Counted from the stretch's first letter, positions 37,030 through 46,073 are shown. The stretch is 64,000 nt of DNA from Pelagimonas sp. (GCA_025210455.1 JAOARQ010000042.1:30413-94412), one strand, 5' to 3'. Translations and numbers: made by a program. The notes: generated by a model from the sequence alone, not told the origin.

Positions 37030-37413
37030 TTAGCCGCGCAGGCGTGCCTGATAGTCATGGTCCTGCCAGCTGGCGCGGGCGATCCACTGGTCTTCGGGCT
37101 GGCGGGCGGCAAGATCTGCGTCGATCTCTACCTCATCAAAGCCCGAGCGTCGAGCCATGGCATATTGATCCGCGATCACATGGCCCCTGGCGCGCAGGCG
37201 GCCCTTATAGCCGCGCAGACGTAAAAGCCGCGCAAGTGTGAACCCACGCCCATCCGCAAAGCTGGGGAAATCCACGCGGATCATGGTGGTGGCCTCGCTA
37301 AACTCCAGCGTGTTCGGATCGCTGTCCGACGCCAGATCAAGGGCGGTCACACCGTCGAATTCGCCGGTCCAGTCATCTGCGGCAAAGCCGCTGTCGCGCA
37401 CGATCACAGTCAT
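37030..37413 (-). CDS. DUF934 protein of the sulfur-assimilation operon
   Basis: The 127-residue protein matches DUF934, a family found almost only with alphaproteobacterial and pseudomonad cysI and cysH genes. Features seen are TTMIRVDFPSFADGRGFTLARLLR and GHVIADQYAMARRSGFDEVEID. It lacks cysteines for a metal centre. A helper role in sulfite reduction is assumed from context. Its start overlaps the cysH stop (ATGA) and has an aaaggag ribosome binding site. Confidence 0.88.
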   Translation of the reverse strand: MTVIVRDSGFAADDWTGEFDGVTALDLASDSDPNTLEFSEATTMIRVDFPSFADGRGFTLARLLRLRGYKGRLRARGHVIADQYAMARRSGFDEVEIDADLAARQPEDQWIARASWQDHDYQARLRG

Positions 37414-38192
37414 GCTCTCTCTCCTTTGCGGACGGCCTTGCCATTTACGAAATGGATGCCGCATTCCTCTTTGTTCTGCCCTTTCCAGCGGCCCGAACGC
37501 GGGTCTTCGCCGGGCGCCACTTTGCTGGTGCAGGGGGCGCAGCCGATGCTGGGGTATCCCTGTGCCACCAGCGGATGGCGGGGCAGTCGGTTTTCTTCCA
37601 TATAGGCGCGGACATCTTCAGGCCCCCAATGGGCCAGCGGGTTGACCTTGATGCGGTCCGTGCCGTCTTCCAGTTCAAAGAACTCAAGCGTGGCGCGGGT
37701 TTTGGCCTGATAGCGCTTGCGTCCACTGATCCAGCCGTCGTAGCCCGCAAGGGCGTTGTTCAATGGCTGGGTTTTTCTGATGTCGCAGCACCGGTCGGTA
37801 TCAGACAGGCGCAGCGCCCCATAGGGATCCTGGCGATCCAGATCTTGCTGATCTGCCTTGATGATCTGCAGGTTTTCCAGCCGCAGCCGCTCTGCAATGT
37901 CCTGCTGATAGACCAGCGTTTCTGTAAACAGCAGCCGCGTGTCTATAAACAGGACCGGGGTTTTGCGATCGACCATGGCCACCAGATGCAGCAGCGCCAC
38001 GGATTCAGCCCCAAAGCTTGAGACCATCGCGATCTTGCCCGCCTCCGGGTCGCGCAGCGCGCCCTCGAGCACAGCGGTGGCCCCATGGTGCCGGTAGCGC
38101 GCGTTCAGCGCCTCCACGCGGGCCTGCAGGGCGGCGCGATCGGGGACCGCGCCGGTGTTGCGTCCGGGAAACCCGGCTGAGGTGTTTTTCAT
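37410..38192 (-). CDS. cysH: Assimilatory adenylylsulfate reductase
   Basis: The 260-residue enzyme reduces activated sulfate to sulfite with thioredoxin or glutathione. The paired cysteines RCCDIRK (Cys135-136) and CAPC (Cys218, Cys221) show that it holds a [4Fe-4S] cluster. It should therefore use APS rather than PAPS. The catalytic cysteine is Cys244 in EECGIH. The N-terminal FGAESVALLHL pyrophosphate loop and LFIDTRLLFTETL are standard. It is coupled to cysI (gap 3 bases) and to the DUF934 gene. Confidence 0.95.
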   Translation of the reverse strand: MKNTSAGFPGRNTGAVPDRAALQARVEALNARYRHHGATAVLEGALRDPEAGKIAMVSSFGAESVALLHLVAMVDRKTPVLFIDTRLLFTETLVYQQDIAERLRLENLQIIKADQQDLDRQDPYGALRLSDTDRCCDIRKTQPLNNALAGYDGWISGRKRYQAKTRATLEFFELEDGTDRIKVNPLAHWGPEDVRAYMEENRLPRHPLVAQGYPSIGCAPCTSKVAPGEDPRSGRWKGQNKEECGIHFVNGKAVRKGERA

Positions 38193-38195
38193 GGC

Positions 38196-39869
38196 TTACG
38201 CGGCCTTGGTCCGCTGAGCTGTCTCGCCGTAGAGGGCGGTTTTGAATGGCGCCATCCCAACACGAGCAAAGGTTGCAATGAAGGTCTCTTCCTTGCTTTC
38301 CCGTTGTTCCAGATAAGCCTGAACAATTCGTTCAATTGCTGGAACGATTTCATCATAGGCAAAGCCCGGCCCGGTGCGCTGACCAAGGGCCGCGTTTTCC
38401 GTCGCATCGCCCCCAAGGGTGATCTGGTAGTTTTCCACCCCAGCCCGATCCAGACCCAGAATACCGATGTGCCCCACGTGGTGGTGGCCACAGGCATTGA
38501 TACAGCCCGAGATCTTGATCTTCAGATCGCCAATATCATGTTCCAGCTTGAGCTCATCAAAGCGGGTGGCAATCTGCTGCGCCACAGGGATCGACCGGGC
38601 TGTGGCCAGCGCGCAGTAATCCATGCCGGGGCAGGCGATGATATCTGAAATCAGACCAATATTCGCCGTGGCCAGACCGGCCGCTTTCAGGCGGGCATGG
38701 ATCTGCGGCAGGTCAGATTTATGCACATGCGGCAGCACCACATTCTGTTCGTGGCTGATACGCAGTTCGTCATAGCCGAATTCCTGCGCCAGATCCGCAA
38801 TCACCCGCATCTGATCCGCGCTTGCATCCCCTGGGGTCTGCCCATGCGCCTTGATTGAAATCTGCGCAATCGCATGGCCCTCGGCCTTATGTTCGGACAG
38901 GTTGGTATCGGCCCAGGAACGGAACACCGGATCTGCCTCATAGGCCTGATCAAAGGCTTCGGTCGAACGGCTCACGAATTCAGGCGCGCTGAACTGATCG
39001 TGGATTTTCTCCAGCAGCGCCTGATCGACACCTTTGAACTGCGGGCGCAGTTCCGCATAGCGCGCTTCTACCAGTTCGCGGATCTTTTCGATGCCATGTT
39101 CGTGCACGGTGATCTTGATGCGGGCCTTGTATTTGTTGTCGCGTCGGCCCAGCAGATTCCAGACCGAAACAACCGCCTCAAGATAGGCCAGCAGGTCATG
39201 TGCCGGCACAAAGTCAGAGACCACCTTGCCGATCATCGGGGTGCGGCCAAGGCCGCCACCGATCAGGATCTTATAGCCGGTCTCACCGGCGTCATTGCGC
39301 ACGATCTGAATGCCAAGGTCATGTGCCTTGATCACCGCGCGGTCATGCGCGTCACCGGTGATGGCGATCTTGAACTTGCGCGGCATGAACTGGAATTCTG
39401 GGTGGTCGGTTGACCACTGGCGGATCAGCTCGGCCACCGGGCGCGGGTCAGCCACCTCATTGGCCGCAGCCCCGGCAAAGTGATCTGCGGTCACATTGCG
39501 GATGGTATTGCCCGAGGTCTGGATGGCGTGCATCTGCACATCCGCCAGCGCATCCAGAATATCCGGCACATCCGGCAGTTTCGGCCAGTTGAACTGGATG
39601 TTCTGACGGGTGGTGAAATGGCCATAGCCCTTATCCCACTTTTCCCCGATCATTGCCAGCTGGCGCATCTGCGTGCTGTTCAGCGTGCCGTAAGGAATGG
39701 CAACGCGCAGCATATAGGCGTGCAGCTGCAGATACAGACCATTCATCAGGCGCAGCGGCTTGAATTCATCTTCGGTCAGGCTGCCATCAATGCGGCGTTC
39801 CACCTGTGCGCGGAACTGCCTGTTGCGCTCGGCCACAAAGGCGGCGTCAAAATCGCTGTACTTATACAT
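38196..39869 (-). CDS. cysI: Sulfite reductase haemoprotein
   Basis: The 557-residue enzyme makes the six-electron reduction of sulfite to sulfide. It has the two-repeat nitrite/sulfite reductase fold, with GYGHFTTRQNIQFNWPKL and NTIRNVTADHFAGAA in the first half. The siroheme-[4Fe-4S] ligands are in CPGMDYCALATARS and GCINACGHHHVGHIG. The start at 39869 has an aggag ribosome binding site and lies inside the DUF2849 gene end. Because no flavoprotein subunit is nearby, ferredoxin is a likely donor. Confidence 0.95.
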   Translation of the reverse strand: MYKYSDFDAAFVAERNRQFRAQVERRIDGSLTEDEFKPLRLMNGLYLQLHAYMLRVAIPYGTLNSTQMRQLAMIGEKWDKGYGHFTTRQNIQFNWPKLPDVPDILDALADVQMHAIQTSGNTIRNVTADHFAGAAANEVADPRPVAELIRQWSTDHPEFQFMPRKFKIAITGDAHDRAVIKAHDLGIQIVRNDAGETGYKILIGGGLGRTPMIGKVVSDFVPAHDLLAYLEAVVSVWNLLGRRDNKYKARIKITVHEHGIEKIRELVEARYAELRPQFKGVDQALLEKIHDQFSAPEFVSRSTEAFDQAYEADPVFRSWADTNLSEHKAEGHAIAQISIKAHGQTPGDASADQMRVIADLAQEFGYDELRISHEQNVVLPHVHKSDLPQIHARLKAAGLATANIGLISDIIACPGMDYCALATARSIPVAQQIATRFDELKLEHDIGDLKIKISGCINACGHHHVGHIGILGLDRAGVENYQITLGGDATENAALGQRTGPGFAYDEIVPAIERIVQAYLEQRESKEETFIATFARVGMAPFKTALYGETAQRTKAA

Positions 39870-40167
39870 GAGCTGGCTCCTGCTTGCCATGTGCATAGTT
39901 GGAAGGGCCGATGCTGCGGAACTCTTCGCGGAAGTGCGTGGGGGCGGGGCCATCTTCCGTCACTTTGACGTCGGCCAGATAGACACCAACGATTTCGCTG
40001 GCACGGGCGGTCGCTTCGACCAGACGCAGCTGCGCATGGGCTTCGTCGGTCAGAACCTCGGCCTCTTTCAGGCTGGGCGACCAGCGGTCATCTGAGGTCA
40101 GATAAACCACATCCCCATCCAGAAGGGCATTGGCTGTGAGAACCTTGGGTGTGAATTCCTTAGGCAT
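39862..40167 (-). CDS. DUF2849 protein of the sulfur-assimilation operon
   Basis: This 101-residue protein has the DUF2849 pattern (PKVLTANALLDGDVVYLTSDDRW, GVYLADVKV, THFREEFRS and the terminal YAHGKQEPAHV). The family is nearly always encoded between cobA/cysG and cysI in alphaproteobacteria. Its function is unknown. It overlaps both neighbours by 8 bases. Confidence 0.9.
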   Translation of the reverse strand: MPKEFTPKVLTANALLDGDVVYLTSDDRWSPSLKEAEVLTDEAHAQLRLVEATARASEIVGVYLADVKVTEDGPAPTHFREEFRSIGPSNYAHGKQEPAHV

Positions 40168-40978
40168 TGAGATAGTCCCGCTCTGCGGTTGAAAGTTGTG
40201 CGTATTCGCGTGGCGCAAGCCCGTACAAAAGCAGGGCAGGGCCGTCTAAGGTGTCTGCGTCCAGCGCAGTGACCAGATTGGCCAAGGTGGTGCCGATCAC
40301 CTTCTGATTGGCGCGCGAGGCGTTTTCCACCACGCTGACCGGCGTGTCGGGGCTGGCTCCGTGCATCATCAGGCGGCCCTGAATGAAACGCGCGGCTTTC
40401 TTGCCCATATAGATCGCGGCCACTTCGCCGGATTGGGCCAGCGCGCGCCAGTCATGATCAGCAAAGCCTTTCATGTCATGGCCGGTGATGATCCGCGCCG
40501 AGGCATTGCGCCCGCGCCGGGTCAGCGACTGGCCGATGCCCGCCACTGCCGCCGAAGCCGCCGTGATGCCCGGAACGATGGTGAAGCCAATGCCCACCTC
40601 TTCCAGCGCTTCGATTTCTTCATCGAGACGCCCGAAGATGGTGCAATCGCCCCCTTTCAGGCGCACCACCTGACCACCGCCACGGGCATGGTGTATGTTC
40701 AGCGCGTTGATATGCGATTGCGGGGTCGAGGGGCCAAAGCCCTCCTTGCCCACATCCACCAGTTTGGCGTCTTCGCGGGCGATGGCCAGAACACCGGCAC
40801 TGACCAGACGGTCATGAATGATCACATCGGCCGAAGCGATGGCCTTGTAGGCTTTGACCGTCAGAAGATCCGGATCACCGGGGCCTGCGCCCACAAAACA
40901 GACCGGCAAAGGCATCGCCTGGGCGCGCGCGCCATCTGCCTGTTGCATAGGGTGAGATGTCTGATCGTCGAACATCAT
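40160..40978 (-). CDS. cobA: Uroporphyrinogen-III C-methyltransferase
   Basis: The 272-residue SUMT methylates uroporphyrinogen III twice with SAM to precorrin-2, the precursor of siroheme for CysI. Family motifs include VGAGPGDPDLLTVKA, the VIIHDRLVS stretch, RLKGGDCTIFGRLDEE, VVPGITAASAAVAGIGQSLTRRG-like sequence, and YMGKKAA. It lacks the CysG dehydrogenase/ferrochelatase domain. It is the first gene of the operon. ATG at 40978 or 40975 is equally likely to be the start. Confidence 0.94.
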   Translation of the reverse strand: MMFDDQTSHPMQQADGARAQAMPLPVCFVGAGPGDPDLLTVKAYKAIASADVIIHDRLVSAGVLAIAREDAKLVDVGKEGFGPSTPQSHINALNIHHARGGGQVVRLKGGDCTIFGRLDEEIEALEEVGIGFTIVPGITAASAAVAGIGQSLTRRGRNASARIITGHDMKGFADHDWRALAQSGEVAAIYMGKKAARFIQGRLMMHGASPDTPVSVVENASRANQKVIGTTLANLVTALDADTLDGPALLLYGLAPREYAQLSTAERDYLNA

Positions 40979-41123
40979 GCCGGTCTCCGTGTTGATTTCT
41001 GTGTTAGATTTAGGAAATTATCCCCTGACTTGCCTAGGTGCTTGCGGAAATAAGGAAATATGTTCTATCACTCGCAATCATGAAGGGCCGTGTTCCACAT
41101 CCCGGCAAAATCAGGAACGACAG
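40979..41123. promoter_or_regulatory. Divergent promoter region of cobA-cys operon and Lrp-type gene
   Basis: Two copies of AGGAAAT (41012-41018 and 41053-41059) lie 41 bases apart, near four helical turns. They could be half-sites for the Lrp-type protein encoded next door. This is a weak, pattern-only suggestion. Confidence 0.3.
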
Positions 41124-41579
41124 ATGAAGATTGACGCCACAGACAGGAAAATTCTTGTTGAGCTACAGCGCGATGCCTCGCAATCGCTGGATGAAATCGC
41201 CAAAACTGTTGGGTCTTCCAAGACCCCGGTGTGGAATCGAATCCGCAAAATGAAAGAGGCGGGGATCATCACCGCCCAGACCGTTTTGCTCGACGCCGAG
41301 GCACTTGGGTACGAGGCAACCTTCTTTGTGCTGATCCGCACCTCAGAACACGAAGCCGACTGGCAGGCCAAATTCCTTCAGGCCCTGCGCGACCGCCCGG
41401 AAGTGCAAGAAGCCCACCGTCTGGCCGGGGATATCGACTATATCCTCAAGGTGCGTGTCGCCAATGCCCGCGCCTATGATGTCTTTTATCAGGCGCTGAT
41501 TTCAGAGGTGAAAGTGCATAATGTGACGGCCCTGCTCTCTATGGAGGAAATCAAGGCCACCACTGCGCTGCCGCTTTAG
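41124..41579 (+). CDS. Lrp/AsnC-family transcriptional regulator
   Basis: The 151-residue regulator has an N-terminal helix-turn-helix (KIDATDRKILVELQRDASQS, then GSSKTPVWNRIRKMKEAGII). A RAM effector-binding domain follows, with EVQEAHRLAGDIDYILKV. The start at 41124 follows an aggaacg ribosome binding site. It is divergent from the cobA-cysI-cysH operon, and in many Rhodobacteraceae it keeps this place, so it is a good candidate regulator of sulfur assimilation. It converges on the P450 gene. Confidence 0.92.
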   Translation: MKIDATDRKILVELQRDASQSLDEIAKTVGSSKTPVWNRIRKMKEAGIITAQTVLLDAEALGYEATFFVLIRTSEHEADWQAKFLQALRDRPEVQEAHRLAGDIDYILKVRVANARAYDVFYQALISEVKVHNVTALLSMEEIKATTALPL

Positions 41580-41591
41580 GCGGATGTGGTC

Positions 41592-42767
41592 TCAGGCGCT
41601 GACCCGCAGCGCCTCAAGCCCGTGAAAGTGATAGAGGTTCGCATAGCGGGGCGGCTCAACCAGTTTCAGACCGGGCAGGGCGTCAAACAGGATCGGCAGG
41701 GCGATCTGCATTTCCAGCCGGGCCAGCGGGGCGCCGACGCAAAAATGCAGACCGGCGCCAAAGCTGGTGTTGGTCTGAATGGGGCGCAGCGGATCAAATC
41801 TATCGGGGGCCTGCCAGACCGCAGGGTCGCGGTTCGCGGCCCCCAGCATCAGCGCCACCTCATCGCCGCGCTGGAAGGTATGGCCAAAGACCTCGATCTC
41901 TTCATAGGCGTAGCGGGTGAACATATGCAGCGGCGGATCATAGCGCAGCACCTCTTCGATGCAGGTCTCAGCGGTGTCTGCGCTGATCCGTGTGCCATTT
42001 TCCAACAGGGTTTTCACCCCATTGCCGATGGTATGCACCGTGGCCTCATGGCCGGCATTCAGAAGCAGCACACAGGTGGCGATCAGTTCTTGGGTGGATA
42101 GCTTTTCACCATCTTCTTCGGCGGCAATCAGGCTGGTGATCAGATCATCGCCCGGTTTGGCGCGCCGCTCATTCACATAGCCGGTGAGAAAGGCAATGAA
42201 CTCGGCGGCGGCGCGATTGGCGCGGTCTTCAATCGCCCGATCCCGTCGCGCCTGATACATGGCCACCATATCATTCGACCATTGCAGCAATTGCTGGGCC
42301 ATCTCTTCGGGCACCCCCAGCAGGCGGCAGATCACGATGATCGGCAAAGGCTGAGCAAAGTCGCGCAGCAGATCAAAGGGCTGATCTTTCGGCAGTTTCG
42401 CCACCAGCTCATGTGACAGGGTTTCAATCTCGGGGGCCAATTCCTGAATGCGCCGCGATGTAAAGGCGCGCAGCACCAGCTTGCGCAGCCGTGTGTGGGT
42501 GGGCGGCTCAAGCTCGAGCATGGAATGCGCCTCGATGGCGTAGAAATCCTTCAGATGCGCGGGAATGGGCTGCGCCATCTCTGGTGGCACCTCACGCCCA
42601 AAGCGCCGGTCGCGCAAAAGCGCACTGACTGCGCGATGTGACACCGCACAGATGCGTTTGTAATCTTCCCAATAGCCCAGATCGCCATCCGCACGGATCA
42701 CGTCATAAAAAGGATAGGGGTTTTGCACAAAATCGGCGGCGGTGGGGTCTTGGCGATAGCTTTTCAT
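41592..42767 (-). CDS. Cytochrome P450 (bacterial class I type)
   Basis: The 391-residue monooxygenase has all P450 landmarks: the I-helix LLNAGHEATVHTIGNG with the acid-threonine region, the ExxR motif in EEVLRYDPPLH, and the haem-binding loop FGAGLHFCVGAPLARLEMQ with the cysteine ligand. The size and motifs are those of soluble bacterial P450s such as the CYP107 group, which need separate ferredoxin partners. No redox partner is adjacent, though a ferredoxin-NADP reductase lies 5 kb away. The substrate is unknown. Confidence 0.93.
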   Translation of the reverse strand: MKSYRQDPTAADFVQNPYPFYDVIRADGDLGYWEDYKRICAVSHRAVSALLRDRRFGREVPPEMAQPIPAHLKDFYAIEAHSMLELEPPTHTRLRKLVLRAFTSRRIQELAPEIETLSHELVAKLPKDQPFDLLRDFAQPLPIIVICRLLGVPEEMAQQLLQWSNDMVAMYQARRDRAIEDRANRAAAEFIAFLTGYVNERRAKPGDDLITSLIAAEEDGEKLSTQELIATCVLLLNAGHEATVHTIGNGVKTLLENGTRISADTAETCIEEVLRYDPPLHMFTRYAYEEIEVFGHTFQRGDEVALMLGAANRDPAVWQAPDRFDPLRPIQTNTSFGAGLHFCVGAPLARLEMQIALPILFDALPGLKLVEPPRYANLYHFHGLEALRVSA

Positions 42768-42823
42768 AGGGGCGCAAACTGGCGTGACTTGGCATTGGGC
42801 GCAAGAGGCGGCATGTAAGACCT

Positions 42824-44584
42824 ATGCATAAGATCCCACGCGCTCTGGTTGTTGTTCTGTTTCTCGCTCTGGTCAGTGGCCTGGGGGCGTTTGTCTGGCG
42901 GTCGGGCTATGCGCAGGCGCTGACCCAGCTGTCGGCGCGAGGGCAGGCGGATCTGGCGCTGGCTTCGGATCGTCTGGTGGCGGAATTGCAGCGCTACCGA
43001 TCTATCGCGGTGCTGCTGGCGGACCACCCGGCGCTGACAACACTGGGGGCCGATCCAGAAACCCGTACCCAGGCCGAAGCGCTGCTGCTGGAAAGCGCCG
43101 ATAAAACCGGCGCGCTCGAAATCTTTTACGCTGATGCGCGGGGGCAGGTTCTGGCCTCGGCGCTTGGCGCTTATCCCGAAGATGTGTTTGACAGCCCCTG
43201 GTTCCAGCGCGCCTTAGATGGGGCTTTGGGGTTGGATCATGGGTTACATGCCCCCTTTGGCCGGGTGTTTTATTACGCCACCCCCAGCTTTGGGAGGGAT
43301 GGCAAAATTCAAGGCGTGGTCACGCTGGTCGTGCCCATTGATACGGTTGAAGAAGAATGGCGCGGTGCGCGGCCTGCGATGCTGTTTCGCGATCAGGCAG
43401 GGCAGGTCTTTGTGACCAACCGCTCTGAGCTGCTGTTTTGGAACCGCGACGCACAGGGCCTGTCCAGTCCCGACGGCACGCAACATCCGCTAACCCCGCA
43501 ATGGGTGGCGGGCCATGAAATCTGGCACCAGCGGTTCAGCCCCTATATTCCCAGCGCCGCGCTGCATATCGTTCAGCCCCTGCCGGTGATCGGCATGACC
43601 GGCGATGCCTTGGTGGATGCCGCCCCGGCGCGCCGTCTGGCTGCCTTGCAGGCGGCGGTGGTGGTGGCGCTTTGTCTGGTCTTTGGGCTGATGCTGTTTG
43701 TGGCCACCGAACGCAGGCGTACTTTGGCGCAGGCCAATCAGGATCTGGAACATCGGGTGGGCGCCCGCACGCAGGATCTGGAAACCGCCAATGCCGCGCT
43801 GCGCTATGAAATTACCGAACGGCAAGAGGCCGAGACCGCCCTGCGTCGCGCCCAGCAGGATCTGGTGCAGGCGGGCAAGCTGAGCGCGCTGGGGCAGATG
43901 TCCGCTGGTATCAGCCATGAGCTGAACCAACCTCTGATGGCGATCCGGCAGTTTGCCGAAAATGGCAGCGCCTTTTTGCATCGTGGCAAACCCGAAAAAG
44001 CGCAGGACAATCTGGCCCGTATCGCCAGCCTGTCGCAGCGCGCGGCCCGCATCATCAAAAACCTGCGCTCATTTGCGCGCAATGAAAATGAACCCATGGG
44101 GCAGGTCGATCTGGTTGCGGTGATTGATCAGGCGGTCGAACTGACCGAAACCCGCCTGAAAAGCGATGCGGTGCAGCTGGATTGGCAACCGCTGGAGACG
44201 CCCGTATTTGCCAAAGGCGGCGAAGTCCGCCTGACGCAGGTCTTTGTGAACCTGATCAACAATGCCGCTGACGCCATGGCGGGGCAGGATCAAAAACAGA
44301 TCACCCTACGCCTGACCCCCGGCCAGGTCTCTGATGAAGCCCCCAGTCAGCCGCCCAGCCAGCCGCATTGCGTCACTGTGCAGGATACAGGCCCCGGTAT
44401 CGAAGATCCGGAACGGGTGTTCGAACCCTTTTATTCCACCAAGGAAGTGGGCGAAGGCATGGGGCTGGGCCTGTCCATTTCCTATGGTCTGGTCCAAAGC
44501 TTTGGCGGCCAGATCCGTGGCGCAATCACAGAACAGGGCGCGCGGTTTTCTGTCGAACTGGACCCCTGGAGCAAGGAGAGCTGA
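42824..44584 (+). CDS. dctB: C4-dicarboxylate sensor histidine kinase
   Basis: The 586-residue kinase has membrane helices near residues 7-25 and 280-300. They enclose a periplasmic double-Cache sensor domain for C4-dicarboxylates. The cytoplasmic part holds a coiled coil, the HisKA box GISHELNQPLMAIRQFAENG with the phosphorylated histidine, and the ATPase motifs NLINNAADAM, DTGPGIEDPERVFEPFYSTK and GMGLGLSISYGL. It is followed at 2 bases by its response regulator and then by the dctPQM transporter, which fixes its likely role. Confidence 0.95.
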   Translation: MHKIPRALVVVLFLALVSGLGAFVWRSGYAQALTQLSARGQADLALASDRLVAELQRYRSIAVLLADHPALTTLGADPETRTQAEALLLESADKTGALEIFYADARGQVLASALGAYPEDVFDSPWFQRALDGALGLDHGLHAPFGRVFYYATPSFGRDGKIQGVVTLVVPIDTVEEEWRGARPAMLFRDQAGQVFVTNRSELLFWNRDAQGLSSPDGTQHPLTPQWVAGHEIWHQRFSPYIPSAALHIVQPLPVIGMTGDALVDAAPARRLAALQAAVVVALCLVFGLMLFVATERRRTLAQANQDLEHRVGARTQDLETANAALRYEITERQEAETALRRAQQDLVQAGKLSALGQMSAGISHELNQPLMAIRQFAENGSAFLHRGKPEKAQDNLARIASLSQRAARIIKNLRSFARNENEPMGQVDLVAVIDQAVELTETRLKSDAVQLDWQPLETPVFAKGGEVRLTQVFVNLINNAADAMAGQDQKQITLRLTPGQVSDEAPSQPPSQPHCVTVQDTGPGIEDPERVFEPFYSTKEVGEGMGLGLSISYGLVQSFGGQIRGAITEQGARFSVELDPWSKES

Positions 44585-44586
44585 CA

Positions 44587-45807
44587 ATGGCGTCACAGGT
44601 GCTTTTGGTTGATGATGATCCTGCCGTGCGCGAGGCGCTGGGGCAGACGCTAGAGCTGGCCGATTTCGACACCCGTACTGCGGGCTCATTTGTCGAAGCC
44701 AAGGATCTGATCCGCGACAGTTATGAGGGTGTGATTGTCTCGGATATCCGAATGCCCGGCCGCGATGGGTTTTACCTGCTGGACTACGCGCAGGCGCAGG
44801 ATCCCGATCTGCCGGTGATCTTGCTGACGGGCGAAGGTGATATTCCCATGGCGGTACGGGCCATGACCGCCGGGGCCTTTGGGTTTTTGGAAAAACCCTG
44901 TAGTTCCGAGGATCTGATTGCCGTGTTGCGCCGCGCCATGTCCAATCGGGAAATGGTGTTGGAAAACAGGCGTTTCAAGCAGGAAATTGAAGCAGGAGAT
45001 CCCGCAGCGCGCATGTTGTTTGGCATCTCTGAGCGCTCCGAAGATCTGCGCCGCCGTGTGCGATCTGCCGCGCGTGTCGGCACCGAGGTTCTGGTGCAGG
45101 GCGCGCCCGGATCTGGGGTTTCAAAAGTGGCCGAGGTTATCCACCTGTGTTCGCAGCGCGGCAAACGCAGCTTTGAAAAACGCGCCGCCAAGGGGTTGAC
45201 CCGCGCCGAGCTGACCACGCTCTGGCGCGATTGCGCCGGGGGCACGTTGTTTCTGGATGAAATCGCGCTCTTGCCCAGCGATACCCAGATGGCGCTGCTT
45301 GATCTGCTGGAAACCGGCGACCCGGTGCTGATCGCGGGCACCACGCAGGATCTGCGCAGCGCCGTTGATGAAGGGCGGCTGTCCGTTGATCTGTTTTACC
45401 GGTTGGAAATCCTGCAACTGCGGGTGCCCGCGCTGTCCGAGCGCCCTGAAGACATCCCCGATCTGTTCCGGCATTATGTGCGGCAGGCGTCCGAGCAATC
45501 TGGCATGACCCCGCCTGACATCACCGATGATCTGCTGTCGCAGCTGATGGCGATGGACTGGCCCGGCAATGCCCGTGCTCTGATGAGCTACGCCATGCGC
45601 TTTGTGCTGGGGCTGGATGATCACCCATCGGGCGAAGCACTGGGGCTGGCTGAACGTATGGCGCAGGTTGAAAAATCTCTGCTGATCGACGCGCTGCGCA
45701 AATCCGGTGGGCAGGCACGACAGGCGGCCGAGGCGCTCAAACTGCCGCGCAAGACGCTGTACGACAAACTGGCGAAATACGGGCTCAAGCCGGACGCCTA
45801 CCGTTGA
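44587..45807 (+). CDS. dctD: DctD-like response regulator with degenerate AAA+ domain
   Basis: The 406-residue regulator has a receiver domain with the phosphorylation site Asp53 (IVSDIRMPG) and Lys in FLEKPC. A reduced AAA+ domain follows, and then a Fis-type helix-turn-helix, GQARQAAEALKLPRKTLYDKL. The AAA+ part is unusual. The Walker A position reads GAPGSGVSK, so the conserved lysine is valine, and the sigma-54 contact loop GAFTGA is missing, although Walker B (GTLFLDEIALL) remains. It should not work as a classical sigma-54 activator. The start at 44587 has an aaggag ribosome binding site. Confidence 0.93.
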   Translation: MASQVLLVDDDPAVREALGQTLELADFDTRTAGSFVEAKDLIRDSYEGVIVSDIRMPGRDGFYLLDYAQAQDPDLPVILLTGEGDIPMAVRAMTAGAFGFLEKPCSSEDLIAVLRRAMSNREMVLENRRFKQEIEAGDPAARMLFGISERSEDLRRRVRSAARVGTEVLVQGAPGSGVSKVAEVIHLCSQRGKRSFEKRAAKGLTRAELTTLWRDCAGGTLFLDEIALLPSDTQMALLDLLETGDPVLIAGTTQDLRSAVDEGRLSVDLFYRLEILQLRVPALSERPEDIPDLFRHYVRQASEQSGMTPPDITDDLLSQLMAMDWPGNARALMSYAMRFVLGLDDHPSGEALGLAERMAQVEKSLLIDALRKSGGQARQAAEALKLPRKTLYDKLAKYGLKPDAYR

Positions 45808-45835
45808 CACTCTTCGAATCACGTTCTGGCAAAGC

Positions 45836-45853
45836 TGTGCGGATTTCCGCACA
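45836..45853. promoter_or_regulatory. Palindromic operator 1 upstream of dctP
   Basis: TGTGCGGATTTCCGCACA has perfect 8-base arms around a TT centre. It resembles known DctD upstream activator sites and starts 28 bases after the dctD stop. Confidence 0.65.
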
Positions 45854-45868
45854 ACCCCCGCTTTGCCC

Positions 45869-45886
45869 TGTGTGGATTTTCGCACA
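45869..45886. promoter_or_regulatory. Palindromic operator 2 upstream of dctP
   Basis: TGTGTGGATTTTCGCACA is a near copy of operator 1, centred exactly 33 bases (three helical turns) from it, so two dimers could bind the same face. It lies about 190 bases before the dctP start. Confidence 0.65.
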
Positions 45887-46073
45887 GCCTGTGGGCGCGC
45901 CTGCTCAAATATCGGGCGACGTCCTGATTAACAGGCTGAATAGGCGCACAAATTCTTGCCTTTCCACAGAATCACCGCTGCGCGCTTGATCCGATTCGAC
46001 GCAAAAGGAATCGTATGGCCATCGGACCCCAGAGGAGGGGCCCCGCAAAACAGACGTATCTGGGAGGATACCC

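Noticed and set aside
45808..46073. A sigma-54 (-24/-12) promoter for dctP
   Set aside because: TGGCA at 45827 and GGCGCAC...TTGC near 45945 have wrong spacing between the GG and GC elements, and the regulator lacks the sigma-54 contact loop.
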